Of a DNA stretch of 64,000 bases, positions 23,862-33,600 are shown in pieces. The notes under the pieces are model-generated. The model worked only from the letters and a program-made list of their open reading frames with translations. It made no database searches and was not told where the DNA came from. Source of the DNA: Limimaricola sp964022235 (GTDB lineage: Bacteria; Pseudomonadota; Alphaproteobacteria; Rhodobacterales; Rhodobacteraceae); contig NZ_CAXHZL010000013.1 of NCBI RefSeq assembly GCF_964022235.1, forward strand, positions 1 through 64,000. Reading direction: 5' to 3'. A program made the translations under genes and the position numbers. Within the stretch, counting starts at the first letter, position 1. The number at the start of each line of letters is the position of its first letter.

Positions 23862-25211
23862 ATGGACCGCAATATCGAAGCCGTTCCTGCCTCCGAGGCC
23901 CTTGCGCGCGCACGTGGCAACCAGTTGCGCCGATATCCATCGCCCGAGCGCGATGGCGACCGGCTCTATCCGCTCGCCGCCCCGACGGCCAAGCCCAGCT
24001 TTTCGATCGAGGATGACGACACGATCTTTGCCATCGGCTCGTGCTTTGCGCGCAATGTCGAGCGCGCGCTCGACGCGGCCGGGCGTCGGGTGATCAGCCG
24101 TGAATTCGAGTTGGGGCCAATTGGCGAAAGTCTCGGAGACGCCGCCAATTTCTTCAACAAGTACTCCATCCACTCGGTGCTCAACGAGCTGGGCTGGGCG
24201 CTGGAGCGCGAGAGCTTCCCCGGCGCGAAGATCCTTTATGCTAACGGTGGCGGCCAGTTCAGCGACGCGCAGCTGGGCATGGCGCGGCTCGATTTCCCGG
24301 TCGAGCAGATCCTCGATTTCCGCCATCGCTATCTCGACGCCATGGCCCGCGTGGCCGAGGCCGACGTGGTCATCGTGACGCTGGGCTATGTCGAGACATG
24401 GTATGATCGCAGCCTTGGCCTCTATCTCAACGTGGCCCCGCCGCAGGCTGCGGTGAAGGCCGAGCCGGAGCGGTTCGAGTTCCGGGTGCTGAGCTATGCC
24501 GATGTGCTCGACGGGTTAGAGCGGCTGCATGCGCTGCTGCTGCGCCACCGCCAAAAGCCGCTGAAGATGCTCGTCACCGTTTCGCCGGTGCCGCTGCTGG
24601 CGACGTTTCGCGACATGGATGTGCTTGTGGCCAACGCCTATTCCAAGGCCGTGCAGCGCGCCGCCATAGAAGAGTTCGTGGCCGGGCGCGGGGGCGTCGA
24701 TTATTTTCCCTCCTATGAGTTCGTCACCCTGTCCAACCCTGCCGTGGCTTGGTCACGGGGCGACTACCGCCATGTGTCGCCGGATCTGGTGAACCGGATC
24801 ATGTCGGACGTGCTCGACCGCTACGTGGGGCAAGGGCCAAGGGGCAGCGGCGCCACCGTCTCCGAGATGACGCCGGAGGCCCTGATTTCGTCGATGCGGA
24901 TGCTGGCCAAGCTCGGCGATCACAAGGCGCTGCGTAGCCTTGCTGCGCAGGAGCGTCGCCTCGTCGACGACAGCATCGACGCGCTGATGTTCGAAGCGAC
25001 GGCGGCGCGGCGTCTGGGCGATCTCGACGGCGCCTATGCGGTGCTGACACGCGCCGCAAGGATCGCGCCCGGCCGCCCCGATCCGGTCGAGCGGCTGATC
25101 ACCCTGTGTCGCCCGCTCAAGCGGCGCGAGGAGGCGCGCAGCCTGTGCGACCGCCATGCGCGCGAGTTTCCCGAGCGCAGTGCCTTTCGCGAACGGCTCG
25201 ACTGGCTCTAG
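23862..25211 (+). CDS. GSCFA-domain protein
   Basis: 449 residues. The N-terminal ~310 residues are a GSCFA domain, named for the motif seen here as IFAIGSCFARNVERAL (about 50-65), with the conserved NFFNKYSIHSVL and VTVSPVPLLAT segments. GSCFA domains are SGNH-hydrolase-like and thought to act on carbohydrates. The remaining ~130 residues form helix pairs resembling TPR repeats (DDSIDALMFEATAARRLGD onward). Start chosen at the ATG after GGAG. It shares a 157-base intergenic region with the divergent GT61 gene. Confidence 0.9.
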   Translation: MDRNIEAVPASEALARARGNQLRRYPSPERDGDRLYPLAAPTAKPSFSIEDDDTIFAIGSCFARNVERALDAAGRRVISREFELGPIGESLGDAANFFNKYSIHSVLNELGWALERESFPGAKILYANGGGQFSDAQLGMARLDFPVEQILDFRHRYLDAMARVAEADVVIVTLGYVETWYDRSLGLYLNVAPPQAAVKAEPERFEFRVLSYADVLDGLERLHALLLRHRQKPLKMLVTVSPVPLLATFRDMDVLVANAYSKAVQRAAIEEFVAGRGGVDYFPSYEFVTLSNPAVAWSRGDYRHVSPDLVNRIMSDVLDRYVGQGPRGSGATVSEMTPEALISSMRMLAKLGDHKALRSLAAQERRLVDDSIDALMFEATAARRLGDLDGAYAVLTRAARIAPGRPDPVERLITLCRPLKRREEARSLCDRHAREFPERSAFRERLDWL

Positions 25212-25248
25212 ACCTGTCCGGTCGCTTCGGATTTTCCTGCCTGTCCCA

Positions 25249-25278
25249 TTGACCTTTGGCGGTCAGGGGTTCTGTTAT
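25249..25278 (+). promoter_or_regulatory. Probable sodB promoter
   Basis: TTGACC at 25249-25254 and TGTTAT at 25273-25278 are spaced by 18 bases, ending 38 bases before the sodB ATG. The -35 box is part of an inverted repeat TGACC-TTTGGC-GGTCA (25250-25265), which could be an operator. Confidence 0.5.
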
Positions 25279-25316
25279 GTGCGCAAATCCACCACTGGCA
25301 GAAAAGCGAGACCGAC

Positions 25317-25916
25317 ATGGCTTTCGAACTTCCCGACCTTCCCTACGCTCACGACGCGCTGGCCTCCAAGGGCATGTCGAAGGAGACGCTCGAGTACCAC
25401 CACGACCTTCACCACAAGGCCTATGTCGACAACGGCAACAAGCTGATCGCCGGCACCGAGTGGGACGGCAAGTCGATGGAGGAGATCATCCGTGGCACCT
25501 ACGACAAGTCGTCGGTTGCCCAGAACGGTATCTTCAACAACATCTCCCAGCTGTGGAACCACAACCAGTTCTGGGAAATGATGACCCCCGATCAGAGCAA
25601 GATGCCCGGTGAGCTTGAAAAGGCGATCACCGACAGCTTCGGCTCGGTCGACAAGTTCAAGGAAGACTTCGCCGCCGCTGGCGCAGGCCAGTTCGGCTCG
25701 GGCTGGGCCTGGCTGGTGAAGGACGAAGGCGGCGCGCTCAAGGTCACCAAGACCGAGAACGGTGTGAACCCGCTGTGCTTCGGCCAGACCGCGCTTCTGG
25801 GTCTCGATGTGTGGGAGCACTCCTACTACATCGACTACCGCAACAAGCGTCCGGCCTATATCACGAACTTCCTCGACAACCTCGTGAACTGGGAGAACGT
25901 CGCCTCGCGCATGTAA
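25317..25916 (+). CDS. sodB: Fe-type superoxide dismutase
   Basis: 199 residues, cytosolic. The metal ligands are visible: His28 in EYHHDLHH, His in WNHNQFWE, and Asp/His in GLDVWEHSYYIDYRN. The GSGWAWLV segment and the family end NLVNWENVASRM are intact. The NHNQFWE and FNNISQLW pattern is closer to the iron form than the manganese form, but metal choice cannot be settled from sequence alone. It is monocistronic with its own promoter and terminator. Confidence 0.95.
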   Translation: MAFELPDLPYAHDALASKGMSKETLEYHHDLHHKAYVDNGNKLIAGTEWDGKSMEEIIRGTYDKSSVAQNGIFNNISQLWNHNQFWEMMTPDQSKMPGELEKAITDSFGSVDKFKEDFAAAGAGQFGSGWAWLVKDEGGALKVTKTENGVNPLCFGQTALLGLDVWEHSYYIDYRNKRPAYITNFLDNLVNWENVASRM

Positions 25917-25939
25917 GCGACCGGGCACGTCTCGACATC

Positions 25940-25971
25940 GGCCCCCGCGGGACACCGCGGGGGCCTTTTTT
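25940..25971 (+). terminator. Rho-independent terminator of sodB
   Basis: A perfect 11-base stem, GGCCCCCGCGG / CCGCGGGGGCC, with loop GACA is followed by TTTTTT. Confidence 0.94.
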
Positions 25972-26041
25972 GTGCGCGTTCGCGCCCGGAACTCCCGCAG
26001 CCATGGATCGTTGGTCCCTAGAACACAAACAGGAGGCTTCG

Positions 26042-26251
26042 ATGGCTGAGAGGGCAAGATCCAAGGACGGAACCCGCGAGACCGAGGCTTACGTCAGCGA
26101 AGAGGACAAGACGGGGGCGGGCAACCAGCCCGGCCGCGAGGGCGGCGACCTGACCCGCAAGGTCGGAACGCGCGACGATCTCAAGCGCGCCGAGCAGGAC
26201 GATCCCGGCGTCACCCGCGTGCGCAAGAGCGATGAGAAGGACGGCGATTGA
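26042..26251 (+). CDS. Small hydrophilic protein, function unknown
   Basis: 69 residues behind AGGAGG. It is highly charged, has no cysteine or membrane segment, and contains DLTRKVGTRDDLKRAEQDDPGVTRVRK, which looks disordered or stress-protein-like. Its TGA overlaps the ATG of the next gene (TGATG), so the two are translated together. It may be a partner or stability factor of the host-attachment-type protein, but that is only suggested by the coupling. Confidence 0.75.
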   Translation: MAERARSKDGTRETEAYVSEEDKTGAGNQPGREGGDLTRKVGTRDDLKRAEQDDPGVTRVRKSDEKDGD

Positions 26252-26703
26252 TGGCCAAGATCGATAACGGAACATGGGTTCTCGTCGCCGATGGTGAAAA
26301 GGCGTTGATCCTCGAGAATACGACCGACGCCCAGCACCCCAACCTGCGGGTGGTGCGCAAGGAGGAGCAGGAGAACCCACCGGATCGCGAGCAGGCCACG
26401 GACAAGGCCGGTCGCCTCGCCGATGGCGGTCCGAACCAGGTCTCCGGCTTGGCCGAGACGGACTTTCACCAGCTCGCCAAGGATCGCTTTGCCGGTGATC
26501 TCGCGGATTTTCTCTATCGAAACGTCCACAAGGGCCGGTTCGAAAAGCTGGTGATCGTGGCAAGCCCCCATGTGCTGGGCGTGTTGCGCCCCGAGTTGCA
26601 CAAGGAGGTCACCGACACGGTCGTGGCCGAGATCGCCAAGACCCTTACCAACCACCCGGTGGCCGAGATCGAAAAGGCAATTGCGACCGAAATCGCAGGC
26701 TGA
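26251..26703 (+). CDS. Host-attachment family protein
   Basis: 150 residues from the ATG overlapping the previous stop. The start WVLVADGEKALIL and the later KLVIVASPHVLGVLRPEL match the family first described as required for attachment of Agrobacterium to plant cells. The fold resembles release-factor-like domains. No signal peptide is present. In free-living bacteria the role is unknown, perhaps stress-related. Confidence 0.85.
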   Translation: MAKIDNGTWVLVADGEKALILENTTDAQHPNLRVVRKEEQENPPDREQATDKAGRLADGGPNQVSGLAETDFHQLAKDRFAGDLADFLYRNVHKGRFEKLVIVASPHVLGVLRPELHKEVTDTVVAEIAKTLTNHPVAEIEKAIATEIAG

Positions 26704-26737
26704 ACCGAACTGAAGGGGCGCCCAAAGGGGCGTCCCT

Positions 26738-27304
26738 TCATTCTGAGAGGGTCTCCGAAAGCGCCTTTTCGAGAGCCTTCACATTGGGGACATACTGGAT
26801 GAAGCGCTTGAGGCTATCATCCGCAAAGCCTTCGTCGATCACGTGGTTGACGAGCTGGCGCAGGGGCTGCCAGTAGCCATCGGTATCGAGCAGCAGGACC
26901 GGCTTGTCATGCAAGCCAAGCTGGCGCCAAGTCAGCACTTCGAAGAATTCGTCGAGGGAGCCCGCGCCGCCGGGCAGCATGACGATCGCGTCGGCGTTCA
27001 TGAACATCACCTTCTTGCGCTCGTGCATGGTCTCTGTGACGACATAGGTGTCCAGATCGGTCTTGCCGACCTCGGCGTCGACGAGGTGGCGCGGGATCAC
27101 ACCGAAGCTGGCGCCGCCCGTGCCCTGCGCCGCGCGCGCCACCGCCCCCATCAGCCCCACATCGCCTGCGCCGTAAACCAGCCGCCAGCCCTTGCGTGCC
27201 AGCATCTCGCCGGTCTCGACCGCTGCCGCCTCGTAGGAGGCGCGCAGGCCGGGGCGCGAGCCGCAAAAGACGCAGACCGAGGCTGAAAAGGAGGATGCGG
27301 GCAT
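26738..27304 (-). CDS. LOG-family nucleotide phosphoribohydrolase-like protein
   Basis: 188 residues when started at the ATG behind GGAG. The longer upstream frame has no support. The Rossmann-type motifs of the LOG family are present: VCVFCGSRPG at the N terminus, RKKVMFMNADAIVMLPGGAGSLDEFFE in the middle. These proteins release a free base from nucleoside monophosphates, best known for cytokinin activation. In bacteria they may recycle nucleotides. Its neighbours do not suggest a specific role. Confidence 0.9.
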   Translation of the reverse strand: MPASSFSASVCVFCGSRPGLRASYEAAAVETGEMLARKGWRLVYGAGDVGLMGAVARAAQGTGGASFGVIPRHLVDAEVGKTDLDTYVVTETMHERKKVMFMNADAIVMLPGGAGSLDEFFEVLTWRQLGLHDKPVLLLDTDGYWQPLRQLVNHVIDEGFADDSLKRFIQYVPNVKALEKALSETLSE

Positions 27305-27451
27305 GATGGGGTCTCCGGGTTGTGTCGCACCGTCGTAGAACGCGGGGCCGCGCGGCTCAAGCGTGCGGCGTGGCCCAGACCGACACAGTCTGGCCATCGG
27401 CGCGGCCGCGCCCTAGGTTGAACCGCCCGCCGCCAGCCCCGGAGCCCGCCG

Positions 27452-29278
27452 ATGCGACGCCTGTCAAAGACCGACGCCAACCTCTCGGGGCAGCCCGTGC
27501 AGGGTTGGGACACGATCCGACAGGTGATGCCCTACCTCTGGCCCGAGGGCGAGGGATGGGTGAAGCGCCGCGTGGTTCTGGCGGTGTCGCTTCTGGTCTT
27601 CGCCAAGCTGATCGCCGTCGCCACACCGCTGTTCTACAAGGCCGCCGTCGATGCGCTGGCGGGCGAAGGCGAGAGTGCAGCAATGCTTCTGGCGCTCGGT
27701 GCTGCCGGTCTGACCCTGATCTACGGGCTCGCACGCCTCGCCAACGTCGGCTTTCAACAGCTGCGCGACGTGGTGTTCACGCCGGTGGGTCAGCGGGCGC
27801 TGCGCAAGTTGGCGTTGCGCACCTTCCGGCACATCCATGCGATGAGCCTGCGCTATCACATCGGCCGCAAGACCGGCGGCCTCAGCCGGATCATCGAGCG
27901 CGGCGTCAAGGGCGTCGATTTCCTGCTGCGCTTCCTTTTGTTCTCCATCGGGCCTCTGATCCTCGAGCTGCTGCTCGTCGCGATCGTGCTCTTTTTCCTG
28001 TTCGACGTGTGGTACCTCGTCGCCGTTCTTGGCACGATCGTGGTCTACGTCGCCTTCACCTTCAAGGTGACGGAATGGCGGGTGAAGATCCGCAAGCAGA
28101 TGAACGATCAGGACACCGACGCCAATCAAAAGGCGATCGACAGCCTGCTCAATTTCGAGACGGTCAAGTACTTCGGCGCCGAGAACCGCGAGGCCATGCG
28201 CTACGACGGCGCGATGGAGAAATATGCCGAAGCCGCGGTGCGCACCAACTACTCGCTGGCCTTCCTCAACTTTGGCCAGTCGCTGATCATCACCACCGGC
28301 CTCGTCATCGTCATGGTCATGGCCGCCGTCGGGGTGGAGCGCGGTGAGCTGACCGTGGGCGACTTCGTGATGGTCAACGCTTACATGATCCAGATCACCA
28401 TGCCGCTCAATTTCCTCGGCACCGTCTACCGCGAGATCCGGCAGGCGCTGATCGACATGGGCGAGATGTTCGAGCTTCTGAACCAGCCACCCGAGGTCAC
28501 CGATACGCCGGGTGCCCGGGCACTCGACGTGCCACGCGGCGAGATCGTCTTCGACGACGTGCGCTTCGACTACGAGGTGGCGCGCGGCATCCTCAAGGGC
28601 GTGTCCTTCACCGTGAAGCCCGGTGAAACCGTCGCCATCGTCGGCTCGTCCGGGGCGGGCAAATCGACCATCGGGCGGCTGCTGTTCCGCTTTTACGACG
28701 TGACTGGGGGCGCGATCCGCATCGATGGGCAGGACCTGCGCGAGGTCACCCAAGAGAGCCTGCACGCGCAGATCGGCGTGGTGCCGCAGGATACGGTGCT
28801 GTTCAACGACACGATCCTCTACAACATCGCCTATGGACGCGAGGGAGCCACGCGCGAGGAGATCGAGGCTGTCGCCCGCGCCGCGCAGATCCATGAGTTC
28901 ATCATGTCGCTGCCCGATGGCTACGACACCACCGTGGGCGAGCGTGGACTGAAACTGTCGGGCGGCGAAAAGCAGCGCGTCGGCATCGCCCGCACACTGC
29001 TCAAGGACCCGCCGATCCTGCTTCTGGACGAAGCGACGAGCGCGCTCGACACCGACACCGAGCGCGAGATTCAAGGCCAGCTTCGCGCCATGGGGCAGGG
29101 GCGTTCGGTGATCACCATCGCACATCGACTGTCCACAATTGCAGATGCCGACCGGATCGTGGTGCTGGAGGCTGGAAAAGTCGTGGAATCCGGCTCTCAC
29201 GAGCACCTTTTGGCGCAAGAAGGCCGCTACGCGCAGCTCTGGTCGCGCCAGCAGTCCGAAGAGGCCGAGGCCGCCTGA
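27452..29278 (+). CDS. Atm1-type ABC exporter (half-transporter)
   Basis: 608 residues. About six membrane helices occupy residues 40-320. The ATPase domain follows, with Walker A GSSGAGKST, Q-loop PQDTVLFNDT, signature LSGGEKQRVGIAR, Walker B ILLLDEATSALD and the H-loop histidine in ITIAHRL, so it is complete. The N-terminal DTIRQVMPYLWP and the loop around SRIIERGVKGVDFLL are typical of the Atm1/ABCB7 group, which exports glutathione-linked sulfur or metal compounds and protects against heavy metals. It works as a homodimer. Confidence 0.92.
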   Translation: MRRLSKTDANLSGQPVQGWDTIRQVMPYLWPEGEGWVKRRVVLAVSLLVFAKLIAVATPLFYKAAVDALAGEGESAAMLLALGAAGLTLIYGLARLANVGFQQLRDVVFTPVGQRALRKLALRTFRHIHAMSLRYHIGRKTGGLSRIIERGVKGVDFLLRFLLFSIGPLILELLLVAIVLFFLFDVWYLVAVLGTIVVYVAFTFKVTEWRVKIRKQMNDQDTDANQKAIDSLLNFETVKYFGAENREAMRYDGAMEKYAEAAVRTNYSLAFLNFGQSLIITTGLVIVMVMAAVGVERGELTVGDFVMVNAYMIQITMPLNFLGTVYREIRQALIDMGEMFELLNQPPEVTDTPGARALDVPRGEIVFDDVRFDYEVARGILKGVSFTVKPGETVAIVGSSGAGKSTIGRLLFRFYDVTGGAIRIDGQDLREVTQESLHAQIGVVPQDTVLFNDTILYNIAYGREGATREEIEAVARAAQIHEFIMSLPDGYDTTVGERGLKLSGGEKQRVGIARTLLKDPPILLLDEATSALDTDTEREIQGQLRAMGQGRSVITIAHRLSTIADADRIVVLEAGKVVESGSHEHLLAQEGRYAQLWSRQQSEEAEAA

Positions 29279-29380
29279 TTGCGCGGCTGAACCGATCGGT
29301 CTAGTCTGCGCGCGAGTCGCCTGCTGCGTGCAGGCCAATCGCCGTTCCGCGCGCCGCGCGCGGAGTTCAAGGACAGCCCT

Positions 29381-30580
29381 ATGTTATCCCCGATGTTCCG
29401 CACCGCCGTGGTGCTGGGCCTGCTCTCCGCCGTGGGCCCCTTCACGATCGACATGTATCTTCCCGGTTTGCCGGGTCTTGCCGCCGATCTGGACGTGGAC
29501 GAGGCCGCGGCGCAGGCAACGATCAGCGCCTATTTCCTCGCCTTCGGCCTCGCGCAGCTCTTCTACGGCCCGCTCGCCGATGCGGCGGGGCGCAAGACAC
29601 CTGTCTATATCGGCGTCGGCGTGTTCCTCGTCGCCACCATCGGCTGCGCGTTGGCGCCCAGCCTGTCGTGGCTCGTGGCGTTCCGCGCGTTGCAAGGGCT
29701 TGGGTGTGCGGCGCTGATGGTGGTGCCACGCGCCATGGTGCGCGACATGTATACCGGCCATGAGGCGACGCGTCTGGTGGCGATGATCATGCTCGTCATC
29801 TCGGTCTCGCCGATGCTGGCGCCGCTCACGGGTGCCATCATGATGACCTTCACCAGCTGGCGCGGCATCTTCTGGGCGCTCGCGGTCATCGCGGGGCTGG
29901 CCTTGCTGCTCACGACCTTCGGCCTCAAGGAAACGCTGCCCGTGGATCGGCGGCGCCCCGTGCGCCCGCGTCTGCTCGCGGTCTCGGCCAAGCGACTGTT
30001 CCGCGATCCGACCTTCATGGCGCTGACCTTCGTGTCGGGCTTCGGCATGGCGAGCTTCTTCGTGTTCATCGCGTCCGCCAGCTTTGTCTACACCCAGCAA
30101 TACGGGCTGACGCCGCTACAGTTCAGCCTTGCCTTCGCAACCAACGCCGTCGGCTTTTTCGGCGCGAGCCAGTTCGCCGCGACCTTGGGTCGTCGCATCG
30201 GTCTCACGCGGATGCTGCGGCTGGCGCTGATGGGCTTTGCCTTCTTCGCCCTGACGCTGCTGGCGATCACGGCGGCGGGCTATGCGACGCTGCCGGTGCT
30301 AATGGGGCTCTTGCTGTGTGGCAACGCCTGCCTCGGTCTCGTCATCCCGACGAGCCAGGTGATGGCGCTCGACCCGCATGGCGAAATCGCGGGTCTTGCC
30401 TCCTCGCTGGGCGGCACGCTGCAGATGCTCACCGGCGGCCTGATGGTGGCGATCACGGGGCCGTTCTTCAACGGCACGGCGCTGCCGATGGTCGCAGTTA
30501 TCGCGGGCTGTGCGGTGATGGCGCTGGGCCTCGCGCTTGTGGCACTTGGCCGGGGAGAGCAGACCGCGCAGGCGGCCTGA
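29381..30580 (+). CDS. Bcr/CflA-family MFS efflux transporter
   Basis: 399 residues with 12 membrane helices. The DHA1 drug-efflux signatures are present: TIDMYLPGLPGLAADL in the first helix, YGPLADAAGRKTPVYIG in the first loop, and the proline/glycine motif ISVSPMLAPLTGA in helix 5. Likely exports bicyclomycin-like or other small molecules using the proton gradient. It follows the ABC exporter after about 100 bases. Both may be one transcript ended by the hairpin at 30612. Confidence 0.92.
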   Translation: MLSPMFRTAVVLGLLSAVGPFTIDMYLPGLPGLAADLDVDEAAAQATISAYFLAFGLAQLFYGPLADAAGRKTPVYIGVGVFLVATIGCALAPSLSWLVAFRALQGLGCAALMVVPRAMVRDMYTGHEATRLVAMIMLVISVSPMLAPLTGAIMMTFTSWRGIFWALAVIAGLALLLTTFGLKETLPVDRRRPVRPRLLAVSAKRLFRDPTFMALTFVSGFGMASFFVFIASASFVYTQQYGLTPLQFSLAFATNAVGFFGASQFAATLGRRIGLTRMLRLALMGFAFFALTLLAITAAGYATLPVLMGLLLCGNACLGLVIPTSQVMALDPHGEIAGLASSLGGTLQMLTGGLMVAITGPFFNGTALPMVAVIAGCAVMALGLALVALGRGEQTAQAA

Positions 30581-30611
30581 CGTTTTCCCACGGAGTGATG
30601 AACGACAATAA

Positions 30612-30637
30612 GGGCCGCCCTTCGGGGCGGCCCTTTT
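30612..30637 (+). terminator. Rho-independent terminator after the MFS gene
   Basis: A 9-base stem, GGGCCGCCC / GGGCGGCCC, with a TTCG tetraloop is followed by TTTT. The convergent RND permease gene ends 10 bases further on. Confidence 0.88.
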
Positions 30638-30646
30638 CGATGCAGC

Positions 30647-33600
30647 CTATTCTGCCGCGCGCAGCGTCGACGCTGGAACAGTCATCGGCCCGTCGCCATC
30701 CTCCCAGATGATCTCGGGCGTCTTGATGCGGCGCGCCTCGCGCCGGAGCGCCCAGTCGCGCGCCGCCCGGCTGCCGCGCCCCATGGAAAGCCGCGCCAAG
30801 AGCCGAGACATCCAGTGCGCGTAGCGTGCGGCCCATATCCTGAGCGCCAGCATCGCCGGCGTGAAGACCAGCGTCAGCATCGTGGCGATGCCGAGACCGA
30901 AGACCACCGCCGTCGCGAGCTGCTTCCACCACAGCGCCGTGGGGCTGTCGATCGTATAGCCGCCGCCGAAGAAGTCGAGGCTGAGCCCGAACATCATTGG
31001 CGCGAGGCCTGCCATCGTCGTGACGGTGGTGAGGAAGACGGGGCGGATGCGGTCCTCGGCGGTGCGGATCACGGCCTCGGTGCGCGGCATGTAGCGCTCG
31101 TAGTCCTGATAGGTGTCGATCAGCACGATGTTGTTGTTCACCACGATCCCGGCCAGCGCCACGATGCCGGTGCCGGTCATGATGATCGAGAAGGTCTGCT
31201 CCATCACCAGCATGCCGATCAGCACGCCAGCGGTCGACATGACGACGGCAAGCAGCACCAGCGTCGCGTTGTAAAAGCTGTTGAACTGCGCCAGCAGGAT
31301 GATGAACATCAACCCCAGCGCCCCCGCGAATGCCGATTGCAGGAAGGCCTGGCTCTCGGCCTGGTCCTGCTGATCGCCGGTCCACTCCCAATCTATACCG
31401 GCGGGGAGGGGGGCGGTTTCGAGCCATTCGGTCAGGGCCTCGATCCGCTCGTTGGCGTTGATCGAGGCGCGGGTCACTTCACCCGCATCGATGCGCGCCT
31501 GCAGGGCGTCGTCGATCTCGGCGTCGGCGATGATACGGATGTCCTCACCCTTGGTCAGCTTCACAAGGCCGGGGGTGACGTCCGCCTTGACCTCGAAATA
31601 CCGCTGCTGCGCGACACGGTTGATCTCCGCGAGCTTCTGCACCGGCTGGCGGGTGACAAAGTTCGACAGCGGCACCAGCCCTGACGGCGTGCGCACGCGC
31701 AGGCTGTCGAGAGTGGACAGCACCCGGTCCGCTTCGGGCAGGCGCACCCGGATCTCGATCTCTTCGTCCGAGCTGTCGACGCGCATGGTGTCGAGCATGA
31801 TGCCGCGAGTGACGAGCTGCACCATCGCGCCCACCGTGGCCACATCCGCGCCGAACCGCCCCGCCTTTTCGACATCGACGTCGATCTGCCAGTCGATGCC
31901 CGGCAGTGGCAGCGTGTCCTCGATCAGGGTCAGGCCCGGCATCTCCTCGAACCGCGAGCGCGCCTGCGCGGTGGCGGCGCGAAGCACCTCGAAATCATCG
32001 CCGGTGAGCCGCAGGTTGACCGGTTTGGACGCGCCGGGACCTTGCGCGAGATCGAGGATCTCGATGCGGATGCCCGGAATGCCATTGAGCCGCGCCTGCA
32101 GGCGCTCGAACACCACGTTGCCGTCGAGATCGGCCAGATCATGGCCCGTCTCGCGCGCATAGGCGGCGCGGTCTTCCCAAGGGACCAACTCGACCTGCAA
32201 TTGGCCCACCGCATCGGCCGGGCCACCGGCCCCGGCGGTGTTGGAATTGAGCCCGCCCGCGCCCGCGAAGGCAAAGACCGAACCGATGCCTGGAAAGCCC
32301 ACGACCGCCGCTTCGGCCTCGGCCACGAGCGCGTCCTTCTCGGCGAGGCTGAGGTTTCCGCGGGCCTGCACGTAGATGATTGCCTGCTCAGGCTCGGTCT
32401 CGACAAAGAACTCCACGCCGTTGTTGTGGGTGCCAAAGTAGGTGAAGGTCGAAAAGACGAAGGCGCCAACGGCCCCGATCGTCACCAGCGGCATGATCGG
32501 GTTGCCCGCGATCAGCGCGATGACGCGTCCGAACAGCGTGCGCCGGTATCCCGCGTGCACCCGCCTTGGCGCGCGGCGGATCTTGGCCGCGCCGCCGGTA
32601 ACGGTGGTGGCGATCGCCCCCAGAAGCGCCAGCACGAGGCCGGGGGCCGCGTCGACCAGCCCCGTGGCGGGGCGGGCCTCGCCCGACAGGTAGCCCGGGT
32701 TGAGCGCCAGCATCAGCCCCACGAAGATCAGCGCGGCGGCGGGGGGCACCAATGCCGCGCGCACCACCCAAGGCAAGCGGCGGCGCAGTGTGTCCGAGGC
32801 ATGGCCGAAGCTGCGGCTCATCCGGCCCAGCACGCCGCCCATAACCGGCAGGTAAATCAGCGCCACGACGAGCGAGGCCGAGAGCACGAAGATCAGCGTC
32901 ACCGGCAGCATGCCCATGAACTGTCCCGCCACGCCGGGCCAGAACAGCATCGGCAGAAAGGCGCAAAGCGTCGTCGCGGTCGAGGAGACCACCGGCCAGA
33001 ACATCCGCTTTGCCGCCTCGACATAGGCATGCATCGGCCCGACACCGTCGGAGATGCGCTTGTCGGCGTATTCGACCACCACGATGGCCCCGTCGACCAG
33101 CATGCCGACCGCGAGGATGAGGCCGAACATGACGATGTTCGAGATGGTGATGTCCATCACCGCCAAAAGCGCGAAGCACAAAAGGAACGAGGTCGGGATC
33201 GAAAAACCCACCAGAAGGGCCGGGCGCGGTCCCAATGCGGCCAGCACCACAATCATCACCAGAGCGATCGCGGTCAGCACCGAGCCTTCGAGCTGGCTCA
33301 CCATCGAGGCGACCTGTCGGCTCTGGTCGTTCGAAGTACCGACCTCGATCGCCGTTCTGAGATCTTCGGGCCAACCAGCCTGTTCGGCTTGAACCGTTTC
33401 GCGTACGAGGGCTGCCGTGTCGATCAGATTGTAGCCGCGCCGTTTCACGACTTGCAGCGCCACGGTCGTTTCGCCGTTGAAACGCGCCGTGGACGTCCGA
33501 TCCTCGAAGGTGAGGCGGATCGTCGACAGATCGCCCAGTGTCACGACCCGGTCGCCGTTGGTCTTGACCGGCAGTTCGTAGATGTCGCGCGGATCGTCGA

